Notes under the pieces: model-generated
Databases searched by the model: none
What the model was told of the DNA's origin: nothing
The model's input: only the letters and a program-made list of their open reading frames with translations
In this document: in pieces, positions 46,033-57,784 of the stretch
Layout of the letters: each line of letters starts with the position of its first letter
Numbering within the stretch: the first letter of the stretch is position 1
Assembly: GCA_964304625.1 (NCBI GenBank)
Contig: OZ199839.1
Location: 4,836,001 to 4,900,000 of the forward strand
Length of the DNA stretch: 64,000 bases
Reading direction: 5' to 3'
Source: Kudoa neothunni
Lineage: Eukaryota > Cnidaria
Program-made: the position numbers and the translations under genes

Positions 46033-48183
46033 CAGTCGATGGCGGGTGGTTCGTAATTTGAAAAAAGTACGTAAAAATTGGCGATTAGAAAAGAATTGAA
46101 CGATAGAATCTCGATTTAAAATATACATCGGAATATACTCATCAATTTAAAATAATATTAATTTTTGTGATTTTACGTTATTTTTGTAAACTGACGTGTG
46201 ATTCTTAACTTTTCGGATGAGCCCATTCCTAAATTTTTTTGTATGAGCTTGAAAATGAAGAAGAAAATACAACAAAAAATTAGAATTATTGCCGAAAAAT
46301 ACAGAATAATCAAGTATTTTGAAAGTCAGCCCAGAACAGGGGCAAAATCAGGGACTATTAAACATTTTAATATATCGTCTATATCTAAACTTGATTTTAT
46401 ATTAAGTAACAAGGATGATATAATTAGCGCATTTGAGAGTGGCCTGGTTTCAAATAGTAGGCGTTGCTCAAAACAAGGAAAAAATCCGGACATAAATCAA
46501 AGAGTCTACGATTGAATTCTCTATGATCGGTCAAAAAATACTGAACTTTCTTCCATAGAAATAAAAATCGCTAGAAATAGCATAGGTAAAGGAGAAAACA
46601 TAGAGGTCGAGACAACTTCTGGGTGGTTTCGCGGCTTCCAACAAAGTTTCAATTTGAAGCATGTTAAGTTCTATGACGAGGCTGGTAGTGTTGAAAGCAA
46701 CGTTGTAGATAATTGGCTCCCAAAATTAGAAAATATTCTATAAAATGTTAATGAAAAAAATGTATTCAACATTGATGAAACTGCCTTATTCTTCCAGCAG
46801 CAACGAGGTAAATAACTGGCTAAAATATATATTTTCATAGTAAAATGATAGGAAACAGCTATGTCATTCTGAACTAAAGTGTTGTATCTTCGAGTGCACG
46901 CGGCAAAAAGAAATCAAATGAAGATAACTCAAAAAAAGAGAGAATAGCAATGTTAGTAAACACGACGTTATATGTGGTAAGGGGTGACGAAAACCGGTTC
47001 CATGCAGGGGCCAAAATAACGCATTTGTGACGCGGACCCTACACTCGATTGCCGAACATGTGTACATTCACTTCTGGGTATTCCTATGTGAATTTTACCC
47101 AGGTTCAAGGTGTACCGTTTTGTGGTTAACCGCATTGCTCACTTATTGGCAATCGGAGTAGGTCCGCCTGATGATTCTGGTTCCCTTGAAATCGTTAACG
47201 GTTTCTTTGACAGAAACCGTACGGTTGGTCACGATACCCAACATAAAGAATTGTGAATGGGACGAAACGTTCAAAAAAACGCATCACAATACTCCTGGGT
47301 GCTTCCATGACAAGTGAAAAACTGCCACCACTCGTGATTCGTCTGCATGGAAAGCCCCCATGCTTTAAAGGAGTGAATAACTTACCATTAACATACAAAC
47401 ACAACAGACGAGCTTGGATGAATAATTCAATATTTTGCAATTATATATCAGATTAGAATATTCTAATATCAAAGTAATTTTTCTCCCCCAAAACACTACT
47501 AGCGTTCTACAGCCCATGGATCAAGGCATAATATATTCGTTCAAATGTCACTACAAAGCATTAATGATAAAACGTTACATTACTTCTGTCGAGGTACAGA
47601 TGGAACCTGTACCTCCTAATATTTTTGATGCCCTTTTTTGATCAAAAATGCTTGGGATTCGGTGACAAAAACAACAATTGTTAATTGCTTTACTAAGGCG
47701 GGATTTAACCGCTAAAATATTTCTATTTCTCCTGAAAATTTAGATCACAACGGCGATGAAAACTTAGACACCAAATTTGCGGATGAAATAAATGAAATGA
47801 TTAATGATAAAAAGATAGTAAACGTTGTGGATATTGACGAATTAGAAAATGAAGAAACAACAATAATAAATTCTAAAACTGCTCGGTATTATTTAGGGGA
47901 ATTTAAGAAATACCTTATGGAGCATGGTACAAATAAATAAAAATATATTACAAATATCGAAGATGAGATACATTCAATTATTATAAAAACCATTAAAAAT
48001 ACCAAAATTACAGAATATTTTCGACAAAATTAATTTTACTGCTTATTAGCCCATTTTATTCTGTGTATTTTTAAATAACAAAGCGCGCACACCTACCAAA
48101 AGTTACGAACCACACGTACAATACTTGTGGTTCGTAACTTTTTTGAGGTCCCAATGGGATTATGAACGGCCCCACATCGACTG
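46033..48183 (+). mobile_element. Tigger/pogo element, decayed
   Basis: The left end CAGTCGATGGCGGGTGGTTC at 46033 is preceded by TA. The right end closes with CATCGACTG at 48183, where the target copy has decayed to CA. The transposase runs through KYRIIKYFESQPRTGAK, GTIKHFNISSISKLDFIL and TSGWFRGFQQSFNLKHV (CENP-B-type HTH). It continues with VFNIDETALFFQQ (first Asp, near 46770), LLGASMTSEKLPPLVI, NTTSVLQPMDQGIIYSF (third Asp) and a tail TKITEYFRQN near 48025. Part of the core around the second Asp is deleted near 47450, and several stops are present. Defunct. Confidence 0.85.
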
Positions 48184-48190
48184 CATAATA

Positions 48191-48346
48191 CAGGGGTTCC
48201 CAACTGGGGGGTGCGAGATCCGATTAAAATTGAAAATAATTTTTGATAAATTTTAAGTCAGTTACGCCTTGTCGTATGCAAAGGGGCGCGAATTTCGTTT
48301 TGTCAAAAAATGGGGGTGCGAGTCCAATTTTAGTTGGGATGCGCTG
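48191..48346 (+). mobile_element. Short hAT MITE
   Basis: CAGGGGTTCCCAACTGGGGG at the left and an inverted GTTGGGATGCGCTG at the right bound about 156 bp. The 8-bp flanks GCATAATA and GTATAGTG differ by three transitions, consistent with an aged hAT target duplication. It sits immediately beside the right terminus of the 46033-48183 Tigger. Confidence 0.6.
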
Positions 48347-48399
48347 GTATAGTGGATAAAAAATTTGAATATTTCGATTTATTCCGAATTTTGCCGGAA

Positions 48400-48682
48400 C
48401 ATTCCCATATTGTGTAATTTGGCCGATATTCTTTCATAATATGCCATTATATCCACTCTATCTTTCAAAGAACGAAGCTGCTTGGTTCTCTTCAAGTGCC
48501 TACGAGTCGTAAATTTGAGTAATTCTTATTTACAGCGAATTTAACAAAAACTAAGGTTTTAATAATTTATTATAATTTGTATGCTTTCATTCGATTTATT
48601 TTAATTAGTGACGGCATTGTGTGAGTCATTAAGTCATGACAGGTGCCCACGAGTGATAGTGCGCGCGAGCCGTCACCAACTG
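48400..48682 (-). mobile_element. Tigger 5' end fragment
   Basis: The terminus reading CAGTTGGTGACGGCTCGCGC on the minus strand starts at 48682 and is followed by TA at 48683-48684. Downstream on the minus strand, a frame reads KRTKQLRSLKDRVDIMAYYE, resembling a Tigger/jerky N-terminal helix-turn-helix. The remainder is missing. Confidence 0.5.
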
Positions 48683-49655
48683 TATGTAAGTATGAAATTT
48701 AAATTTTTATGTAAAAATTCAGCTTATTGAATCTTTGGTTCAAAAATATAACATTTTATGCAAGGATATAACGTTCCATAACTTTAACTGTAAAAATCTT
48801 GATGCTATCTTATTCTAAATAAGATTTTCATATATATTCTTCAACGAAACTTAATTTCTAGATATATTTATCATCGGAATGTTATTCATAATGTTAAAAT
48901 TAATTGTATACCAACTTAAAATAAATTCATTAAACATACGATGCTAATCTGCCAGACAGATAGACATCGTCAAGCCTTATGATGAGTCTCCGTATTTTAT
49001 GTGTTCTCGCTCAAAGTTATGGTTATTTTTTTTATGCCCTAATTACCCCTTCCTTACGTTGAAACTATTAGTACGTTAAATAATTGATAATAGGACCTGA
49101 CAACAAAAGCTTAGAGTATAAACCGATGATCTGTGAATTTAACAACGAAGATTACTGAATATTTTGTTACATGCTATATCTATTCACATACGTTTTCTTC
49201 GAGTAGCTGTATAAACAAAAATAGAAGGTATTATACGTTATATCTTGACGTAGTTATCAGAACCACCAAAGAACATATCATAATTCGATAAACATTCGAT
49301 TCTTTAATTATGTGTTTTCTCTTTGATGTCAACGATAAAATTAATTTTATAAGTATTGTTTTTTAAAAATTTGTCGTTATAAAATAAAATTTGATTTTTG
49401 GATCAAAAAGACAATTTCATCTTTGATCCTATTTTAAGCTAGCAAAAGTTTTGAAACAAAACAACCTAAAATCATGCAAGCATTTATTTTTTGTTAATGT
49501 GACAATTTTGTAGTTTTTTCCTTATATGACAATTAAACAATAACTTTAAATACATTGAAAACTAAATTTTTAATAATCAGCACGTAATCCATAAACAGAA
49601 GGTTCTGCATACGCACATTGACGATTATTTAATTAAGTGGTGACTATATTCTTAG
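48683..49655. other. 5' flank of riboflavin kinase
   Basis: AT-rich, no gene recognised. The TTCTTAG just before the RFK start codon could be a splice acceptor, so an untranslated or short upstream exon is possible. Confidence 0.45.
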
Positions 49656-50302
49656 ATGAATTCACAGGAAAGTAAATACCCAGAAAACCTCCCAATTCAA
49701 ATATGTGGAACAGTTGTAAAGGGTTTCGGAAGAGGTTCTGCAGAAATTGGTTTTCGAACTGGTAAGTTTCTGGCTCTTTATTCGTTATAACTACTTTTGA
49801 AATGTCTTTTCTCGTCGTTACTAATGAATCACTCACTTATAGCAAATTACGATATTGAAACAGTTAAAAGCTATGGCCACTTATTGAAACCAGGAGTCTA
49901 TGCCGGATATTGTAGTGTTTCTTCGTATGAAGGAGTATTTAAGTGTGCTGTCAATGTGGGATGGTGTCCATTCTACAACAATGAATACATTTCCATAGTA
50001 ATTTCATTAGCTTATTAATTTGACAATAATTAGCAGCATTTTCAATTCGATAGGAGTCTCATATTTTTAATTTGTTCGATCCGTTGTTATTTTATGATGA
50101 AACAATGAAGTTGGTCCTTCTACAATATATACGACCAGAAATGAATTTTAATTCATTGGGTAATTGTTTAAACTATGAATTTTTCAAAATTTGTTTAGAT
50201 GATCTAATTTCCGCCATTCGAAAGGACATTGACGATTGTGACAAAATTTTAGAACAGAATTATTCGTCTTACAAGACTTGTATTTTCCTCAATGAAAAAT
50301 AA
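49656..50302 (+). CDS. RFK: Riboflavin kinase
   Basis: Four exons (49656-49761, 49843-49997, 50054-50159, 50199-50302) with introns of 81, 56 and 39 nt give 156 residues; human RFK has 155. The enzyme phosphorylates riboflavin with ATP to make FMN. VVKGFGRGSAEIGFRTANYD aligns with human VVRGFGRGSKQLGIPTANFP; the PTAN nucleotide-binding motif is RTAN here. CAVNVGWCPFYNN aligns with VVSIGWNPYYKN, and IESHIFNLF keeps the catalytic Glu of human METHIMHTF. YIRPEMNFNSLDDLISAI matches YLRPEKNFDSLESLISAI. All junctions restore frame and alignment, including the one inside RTAN. The Pro-to-Arg change in PTAN is the main oddity. Confidence 0.95.
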
Positions 50303-51921
50303 CTTGTCAAATTTCAATATTTATATAATAGGAAAATTTTTGTCATTTATGTGGTTTTAATGCAAAACAATTAATAGATTTTTGTTTATAGCGACAAAAT
50401 TGAATAAAAATCTAAAACTTAGTTTATTCAATTCCTAATAAAACATCTATACTTTTATCGTATATAAAACTAAAATCCGAGAGATTAATGCTTAAATGAT
50501 TATTATGCATGTAAAGTTTTCAATTCGATGTGATAACAAGAGACTGGTTCTAAAGCGAGGTCTTTTAGTAAAAAAATGTTATATCACTCGAAATTGATTC
50601 TTAAGATTATTATTGTTAAATATACATAATCATCTTTATTTTATTTAAAAAATAATTGCGTTATGTGAATTTGTGAGACGAATTACATCCTAAAAATTAA
50701 GGAACTTTTTAATATTATTGAGAGGTCCACGTTGTATTCTAAATCAGGCTATTGTATTAAAACTATGATGGCATTAACATCTCTCAGAGAAAATTTTTAT
50801 CAGACGTCCCATTCATTATTTTTCTGTTAATCGGATGATCTAAAAATAAAAATTCCGGGACATTTTAATGACGAATCAGCGCATTTTATCAGACGATTTG
50901 ATGGAAAAATGCATGGTCATTAGGTCGTGACTCTGCGTATCAAGAGTTCATTATTATTCCAAGTAGCGCAGTTAATTTAACACTCTGAGTCTCTATTTTG
51001 TTCTAGAAGTGGTGGTTAAGGAGTATATTAATTGTAAATATGATGCGTCGGTAGTTATAGATCGGTTTAACGGGGAGGGTCGGATTTACGTTCAATCTTG
51101 GGGAACTTATTAGGTAATAAAAATATTGTATGTTCATAGATCTACCACTCTTGAAGTTCATAGAGGTATATTTTAGTAAGAATGATGGATATTTCGAGAC
51201 AAGAATTTTTTCTGGGATAAATTCTTACAATACCATGAAGGATATTACGAGGGGTTGAGTGTGCCCCGCTGTAATGCCTCCGCGTTCCCATGGGGTGGAC
51301 TAACTAGCTAGATCTTCACAGCTTAACATTCCAATCGAAGATTTTAGTCTGTAAACACGAAAATCTCATCTCAGTGAATATTTTGGCATTTTTTAACGTT
51401 GGAAAATTGCATATTTTTCCGGTTTTGTATAAGAATTCTGACGATAAATAGCCAAGGGATGTAAATTTTTTAAACCAAAGCAATTTTGAGTATCTGAATC
51501 TATACGAGCCGATGAAATTGAGCGATAGGTTCACATGTAAACAACTATTAGCCAGGAAAAATTATATTGTGAAAAAAAAATTTGATTCTATGAAGTTAGG
51601 TTAGCGCCATTTTAAAAATGCACTTGAAGGCAAGGCGAAATTTCGCTGCTATTATGCATGCGCGCTAGCAACAAAAATAACAGAGATATTTTCAAAGTTT
51701 ATTTTGTATTTATTTTGAATACAAAATAATATGATATTTTTTGTCTCCACGTTAAAACGTTGATTCAAAAGTGATAACTTTTTATACATTGTTCATAAGT
51801 GAAAGCAAGCATGGGTCATTCACTTCTTGTTGTATCAATTGTGACAGAATAACACGATCCCCGATATCGCCAAATGCTTGTTATGCAGAAACTTTTAAAA
51901 GAAAAAAAGACGAAACGACAA
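50303..51921. other. Intergenic between RFK and a Merlin element
   Basis: AT-rich for the most part. A plus-strand stretch near 51007-51113 reads VVVKEYINCKYDASVVIDRF and on to a stop, with protein-like composition but no family or partner exon. Near 51260 there is a short GC-richer island. A repeat B copy lies at 51581-51624. Confidence 0.35.
51581..51624 (+). repeat. Dispersed repeat B (second copy 60380-60418)
   Basis: TTTGATTCTATGAAGTTAG followed by GCGCCATTTTAAAAATGCACT recurs at 60380-60418 as TTTGATTCTGTGAAGTTAGC and an AAAATGCACTAGAG end. Near 60 kb it is interrupted exactly after the shared part by the hAT MITE. Function and family unknown; possibly transposon subterminal sequence. 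Confidence 0.5.
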
Positions 51922-52991
51922 CAAAATTTGGCTAAATTACACCGACCGTGTATCCAATCGGCGATTTTCGGGAGGCCTCGATTCTTTCTAACACGATGCA
52001 GTCAAACAAAAAAATATTTACGTTAGAGAATATTGATGAGATTACAAACTTGGATTATGGTTATTTTCGCGATGACCTTGAATATACAATAAAAAAATGC
52101 AAAATCTGGATCTTATGAAGAGTTATTTAAAATGTTTTTGTGGGGGTCAAATGTTTCTAGTTAAGAGAAAAGACGCTGATGATGGTTATCAATACAAATT
52201 TATTTCATGCAACAAAAAAACTTCGATACGAAAAGGAACTATTTTCGAAATTTCTCGACTTCCTTTGTGGAAAATTTTTATTTTTATAGTAACGGTAATC
52301 CAACATCCAACAATGACGTACGATGATATTCGTAAACACACTAAAATTTCTTCAAACTCCACCATAAATGATTGGAAAAACGTCATTACGGATTTTGTGG
52401 CATCTAAACTAGATGAGGGATTTTCTAAAACAGGCGGGAAGGGTGTTGTAGTACAAATAGATGAGACCGCCCTATCAAAAAGGAAGTTCAATGTTGGAAG
52501 AATTCTTCGAAATCAACAGTATTGGATGGTGGGTGGAATAGACGAAGACGGAAATTTCTTTTTGAAAATAACACAAAAAAGAAATAGGGATATTCTAGAA
52601 AGAATAATTATTGAGAATGTAGAGGAAGAGTCAACTATTTGGACTGATGGTTGGAAAGGTTACAACAGTTTGAAGGATCTAGGTTTTGTTCACGGTACCA
52701 TGATCCATAAAAGAAGGTTTGTTTCCATTGAGGGGATCCACACTAACAAAATAGAAGCTGGGGGGCTTTTAAAAGAAAATATAGAAACGCCACAAATAAA
52801 ACCCCGGAAACACTTCCCAACTATGTTGTTGATTTCACGTTTCGAAGAAAATATAGTGGAAAAGAATTATCGACTTTATTTAAATATATAATGGTTTTTA
52901 AGTAGTAAAAATTAATTTTCCCGACATTTTACGAGGTGTTTCATTTTTTCCCGATTGGATGCACGGTCACTGTAATTTAGCCCAAAATTTG
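51922..52991 (+). mobile_element. Merlin (ISXO2/IS1595-like) transposon, nearly complete
   Basis: Inverted ends share GGCTAAATTACA, GACCGTG and ATCCAATCGG over about 40 bp (51922-51961 and 52951-52991). The transposase (main frame 52097-52891) has a zinc ribbon (KCFCGGQMFLVKRK to SCNKKTSIRKGT), then VVVQIDETALSKRKF (first Asp), VGGIDEDGNFFL, TIWTDGWKGYNSL (second Asp) and GIHTNKIEA (Asn). The frame then shifts, and the canonical tail (FTFRRKYSGKELSTLFKYI) continues in the next frame. A second frame change lies near 52095, since the N-terminal helix reads in another frame. Length near 290 residues suits the family. Target duplication was not identified. Confidence 0.88.
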
Positions 52992-54513
52992 ATGAAATTT
53001 GGGCTCTAGCATTAAAAACGAGTGCAGATTCTTGAAGCACCGCTGCCATCATTCGGTGGAGTTTTAACAAGTTAAAAGGCTTGATTCTTTATTATTAAAT
53101 TTATTCTAAATTTAGATACTTTTTATGAGAATAATAATTAATTAAAATGGATGAAATTGTTCATATTCGACATCGCCAAACATATCGGCAACATTTATTT
53201 AAATTTAGAGGCTAATAAGAAATTATCATATGTATTCCTGCGGCGGAACCCTGGTTGAAAATTAGGGGTTAGGATCGGTTCGGTTTTGGCAAAACCGAAA
53301 GCCGATTTTAAAAATCTATTTTTAAATTAATATAATTTAACTTCTATTATCAATTGATGCTGTATTTTAAACAAAGAATGACTAAAATAAGTAATCAATC
53401 ATACGTTTACATATTTTTGGTAATAAATAAAATATGGAGGGCAAAAATTCAGTTGAAAATAATTCATCCGAACGTGGTCGAATATACGTGTAATCTCCAA
53501 TTTTTTCAAAAAACATTGGATTTTTATGTTTCTTTCTTAGTTAATAACTCAAAAGTTATTTGTTTTTACTATTTAGATTTGTTAATATGGATATATAACG
53601 ATTTTATATGAACTAACTTTAAAAATAAACTTATTGCAAAATTCATAAAAACATCTCATGTTTCACTATAATAAAAATACTTTTTGAATTTAGAAAATTG
53701 ATCTTTATGTTTTACAATTTGTTTTAGTTTATGATTTTTTTTCTTAAATTTCTTACCAGAAATTGAGAATTTGTTCAATTTTTATTATTAAAATACAGAA
53801 ACTCAATTTTTTAAAATGATAATAATGAGTTTTTTTACCTTGCAGTATCTGTAGTATAATGGAAAAAAAAATCTACTATATAAAGCAAACCGGTAATCCA
53901 TGTGTGTGTCAGTGTGTACGCATTTTTCATTTTTGATAGAGAGACATATCGCACTATTTGAGCACACATATGGAAAGATAAAATTTTATTTTAACACAGA
54001 AAAGTACGTAAAAATTGTAAAAGATTTTCATCTTGCAAAATGACTAAAAACATTTTCACGTGATATGAGAGATATGACTTCAGGATTTATGCAAACATAT
54101 AGATTATTTCATTAACGTTATAAAAAGTTAATTTTAAATTTACCATAGTGTTTATTTTACTTTAAAATCATTGGAAAGTAATTCGGTAATTGAAATAGTT
54201 CAAATAAGGAAGGTAATAATAGGTTATGCATCCAAGCATTAATATGAAATTCATTTGTTGATGTTTAACAAGATTAGTCCTATTCATGTGGCATGATTTA
54301 GAGATTACAGCAAACAACAAGGAGAAAATCGATATTTTAGGAGCTCTAAATAGGAAATTCAAACGCTCAGTAGTGTTTATTCGTTTCTAAAAATATTAAA
54401 TAAGGTTCATGCGCCCAATGAGTTAAATAAATCGTCAGCTAATTGGGTAATCTTTTTACTATTTATCTAAATACTCTGAATATACTTTGAACTTCAAATG
54501 ACCTTGGCCTACT
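52992..54513. other. Intergenic spacer with repeat C copy
   Basis: No gene recognised. 53893-53965 is a repeat C copy (GTGTGTGTCAG, TACGCA, TAGAGAGACATAT). The rest is AT-rich low-complexity DNA. Confidence 0.45.
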
Positions 54514-54572
54514 CAAGGCTTTAGTCTGCGTGGCCGGGAAAGAAAGCCCATGCGAAGCGGAGCTTTTGCGCT
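54514..54572 (+). repeat. Dispersed repeat A (copy 2)
   Basis: AAGGCTTTAGTCTG, GGGAAAGAAAGCCC, GCGAAGCGGAGCTTTTGCGC: the same ordered blocks as 7947-8032, but lacking about 18 bases present there. Confidence 0.5.
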
Positions 54573-55397
54573 ATATACGCTATATTCTTATTGTTTTGTA
54601 AGTTTTTTTGTGTCAAAATTTGGTAAAAACAAAATGCGAAGGGTTATTATTTTTATTGGTACACATATAACGGAGTAAAACTAATAAATTTATAAAAATA
54701 ACAATTCTTTGAACTTATAGTAACAATATTTTTACGTTCATCGAATGTTATACTAAACACATACGTAAGAATTCTTCTAATAAAGTAATAACTTCATATA
54801 ATCAATTTTAAGTTATTTACCTATGGAAATTAAATGTTTATCTAAAATAAAATGTTGATTTATTATTAAAAAACCTATCAGTTCTAAGAAAATTGAGAAA
54901 ATACATTTTGAGAGCACGTGGTTAAGTTCTTGTTTAAAACCATTCATATTTAAAAACCAATAAAAACATGTATAGATAAATTTAACATCGTAAAAATTTT
55001 CTTTTATACGATAAAAAATACGAAATGAAACCAATTTATGAATGATTTTCAAAACGAGTTAGAGAACAATTCAATGTTTGTTGAAAGAAGATGGAGGTTA
55101 CACATGTATCCGATTGCATTTGGATGAAAAATTCTTATAATTTTAAAGTCATTATTTTGAGCGGAATTTTTGCTCTCCATATTCTTTTAACTTATTATAT
55201 AGAATCGCGAAAAAAGAAATGCGCAAAAACATGCGCAAGCGGACGTTTTTAGGTGCTGCATACTTTATTATTACGAAAATACGAAAAAATGTGATTGATT
55301 GAAAAATTATCTTAAACAAATAAACGCATTTTCAAAATAATAAAGTGGCCAAAAAATTTGTGGATAGTGGCACGTGCCTTAACAGCGAATAAGTTCT
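54573..55397. other. AT-rich spacer before hAT element
   Basis: No gene recognised. Confidence 0.45.
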
Positions 55398-56760
55398 TTG
55401 TTTATTATTGCGGTGATGGTATCTGCTATTTGGAGTTATTTTGTTAAGCTTGCTAATGAAAAAGCAAAATATAACAAATGTGATGCAATACTTATATGCA
55501 AAAAAGGTTCGACTAGTGCATTGCATGCACACGCTAAGTTACATGGGATTGATTCAAAAAATAAGTTGTTGCAATCGCTGATATTTTTTATTGAAATTTA
55601 GATGCATACAAATACAACCCGTTGTTGAAAGTTTTACGATCAAAAGTCTTTGGGATTTTAACCTGGATAGTGATATTGCCAAATTAATCGAGATTGACAA
55701 TATTCCTATTTCCAAAATTACAAAAAGTATCACCATCAGACGCTTGTTGAAAAAGGTTGATAATAAAGAGATCCCAGTATCCTTTGATGACATTTTCGAT
55801 TCTTGTGTAAAAGTAGAAGCATCTATGGTCAGGAAGATAACAAAATTTCTCTCGGGGTTATTAGGGTCACCGAAAGATGTACAGGCGTAGAATTGGTGTC
55901 ATTAATCAAAAAACCAACTATCGAAATTTAACGTTACGTCCTTATTTATATGAACCGATGGAGGGTAAAACATGGCAAAATGCACTTTTGAGTTAGGTTT
56001 TCAGCAGATAAAATGCATGTATCATGGAATAAATTTAGGTAATTGAGTTATTAAGTGACAAACCTACATTTACGCATAGCTGCAAAAGACAATGTATGAA
56101 GAAGCTAATAGCCAGAGGCCAACAAAATATCGAAACTATACCTGACGAGCTGGAGTTTGATGAGCAAGAATTTGTCCTTGTGCCAAGTTTCTTAGATATT
56201 CTATCTCGGGTGAGGTCAGTTGTTAGTTACTTTTCATGATCTGGATTGGCCTCCGACACATTGAGAAAATCATGTGAACAAAAAAGCATTAAATACATAT
56301 GTCGTGACTCAGGTCACGATTAAATAAACATTACGAGTAAACAAACTTATTTACATCTTTAACAATCGGCATTTGCCGATTGAGGTCGATAAAAATTTGA
56401 ACCTTTGGTTTTTTTTTACGCACAAAAAAAAGGCTAAAAAATCGCTACAACATATCACTGAATATCGATTGTGTGACACGATGGTCAAGTTGTTACGATA
56501 TGTTAGTTAAATTTGTGAAGATGTTCGAGGCCATTGAAGACGCTTACATGATTTTGGAAAAGGATTTACTGATCGATAAAGATGAAACTATTTTGGTCAA
56601 TGTAATTATCTATAAACATATTGTAAAAATGATTGAATGTTAAGGAATTAACATCATGTCTGGAAATTGTGCATCGCGCCATTATCGAACTTTCAGAGTC
56701 ACGAATAAATTTTGCACAATATGACTTCATACTAATCGACACGGTTGAGGATCTCTCTCT
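55398..56760 (+). mobile_element. hAT transposon with BED finger, decayed
   Basis: The reading starts with a BED-type zinc finger (SAIWSYFVKLANEKAKYNK, CDAILICKKGSTSALHAHAK, LHGI). It continues in another frame with SLWDFNLDSDIAKLIEIDNI, ISKITKSITIRRLL and ISFDDIFDS-type sequence, the usual region before the first hAT Asp. After a degenerate stretch, LNIDCVTRWSSCYDMLVKF (RW motif) and FEAIEDAYMILEKDLLIDK appear near 56460-56600. The C-terminal dimerisation segment is not seen. The copy ends where the SINE begins. Confidence 0.7.
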
Positions 56761-56774
56761 TATATTTTTTTGTT

Positions 56775-57197
56775 TACAAGGTAAAACCCCTGGCGCAACT
56801 TGTTAGGTTGTGGAATTCTGGTTGGTCAGACCTCTTCCATTAACGCTTTAGGCACCGCAGGTCGTAACATAAACCCCGCCCCTTATCTTTATGCGGTAGT
56901 GTGGGACTTTAACCCACTAAACATCCTCGTCTCCGGGCGACCACCACCCCAAACCCTATCCCCTTAAGGACGTGGACTCTGTGAGGACTGAAAATTACAT
57001 GCCTTTCGATGGGTTCCGGAGATTCAAACTCCTATTCATGCTCATCCCACTCCACAGCGAGTGTACACTTTAACCACGTCTCCCAAATATGGGATAGAGA
57101 CCCATCGACACGGAAACAGTAGTCTGACCACCGGCGGGTTCGAACCCATTACCTTAAGGTTCTGAGTCCAAATGTCACTCTGAAGTGCTATCTGTCC
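56775..57197 (-). repeat. tRNA-derived SINE
   Basis: Minus-strand head at 57197 reads GGACAGATAGCACTTCAGAG (A-box-like TAGCACTTCAG), then an anticodon-like loop CTCAGAA and a T-arm/B box GGGTTCGAACCC at about 57130-57142. This is the bipartite Pol III promoter layout of a tRNA. A tRNA-unrelated body of about 330 bases follows, GC-richer than the surroundings. The last part (about 56775-56800) lacks a clear A-tail. The loop carries CAG in the anticodon position, but pairing of the stems is imperfect, so the parent tRNA is uncertain. It lies between a hAT relic and a Merlin fragment. Confidence 0.75.
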
Positions 57198-57208
57198 TCG
57201 GCTAAGGA

Positions 57209-57602
57209 AAATTGGTGGCGCTGGAATAATCGTCCAAATCGATGAAATCTTAATTTGCAAAAGAAAGTATAATGTTTGGCGAATACTTTCAAATCAGGAT
57301 CAATGGGTTTGTGGAGGAATTGATGAAGAAGGTAACATCATTATGGAGTTAACCTTGAAAAGGGATCACAGCATTCTGACAGAATTTATTGTGAAAAATG
57401 TTTACCCAGGTTCCATAATTTGGTCAGACTCTTGGAAAGGGTATCGAAAATTGGATGAGTATGGCTATCTTCACAAGATGGTGAATCACAGTAAAGAATT
57501 TGTTTATTCTGAAGGATTGCATACGAATCGCATTGAATTCACTTGGGAGCATGCAAAAGGAAGTTCAGTCATGTCTGTAGTAAATCGCCGAATCTTATTC
57601 TA
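57209..57602 (+). mobile_element. Merlin 3' transposase fragment
   Basis: The sequence reads GGAGIIVQIDEI (first Asp), CKRKYNVWRILSNQDQWVCG, GGIDEEGNIIMELTLKRDH, SIIWSDSWKGYRKLDEYGY (second Asp) and GLHTNRIEFTWEHAKG (Asn/Glu). It then stops at 57602 before the C-terminal helix. One frame change lies near 57240-57300. The N-terminal half is missing, with the SINE immediately upstream. Confidence 0.8.
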
Positions 57603-57784
57603 AGTTATTTGGCGGAATATATATTCAAAATAAAATTTCCCAAAAACATATTCGAGGAAACTAGTAACGTCATACAAACAATTTATAAATTTAATGATTA
57701 ATATGATCCCTTCCTTACGCGTCGCGCTAGGACGAGAAATAATCCGGATTAATTTGATCTAAAGTCGATATTAGTCTTTAATTT

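Noticed and set aside
48656-48690. Right end at 48682 as the terminus of the 46033 Tigger
   Set aside because: That element already has its own matching terminus at 48183 (CATCGACTG against CAGTCGATG); the 48682 end has a different sequence and orientation.
51316-51534. 72-codon minus-strand frame
   Set aside because: No family recognised, no splice partners, composition typical of AT-rich chance frames.
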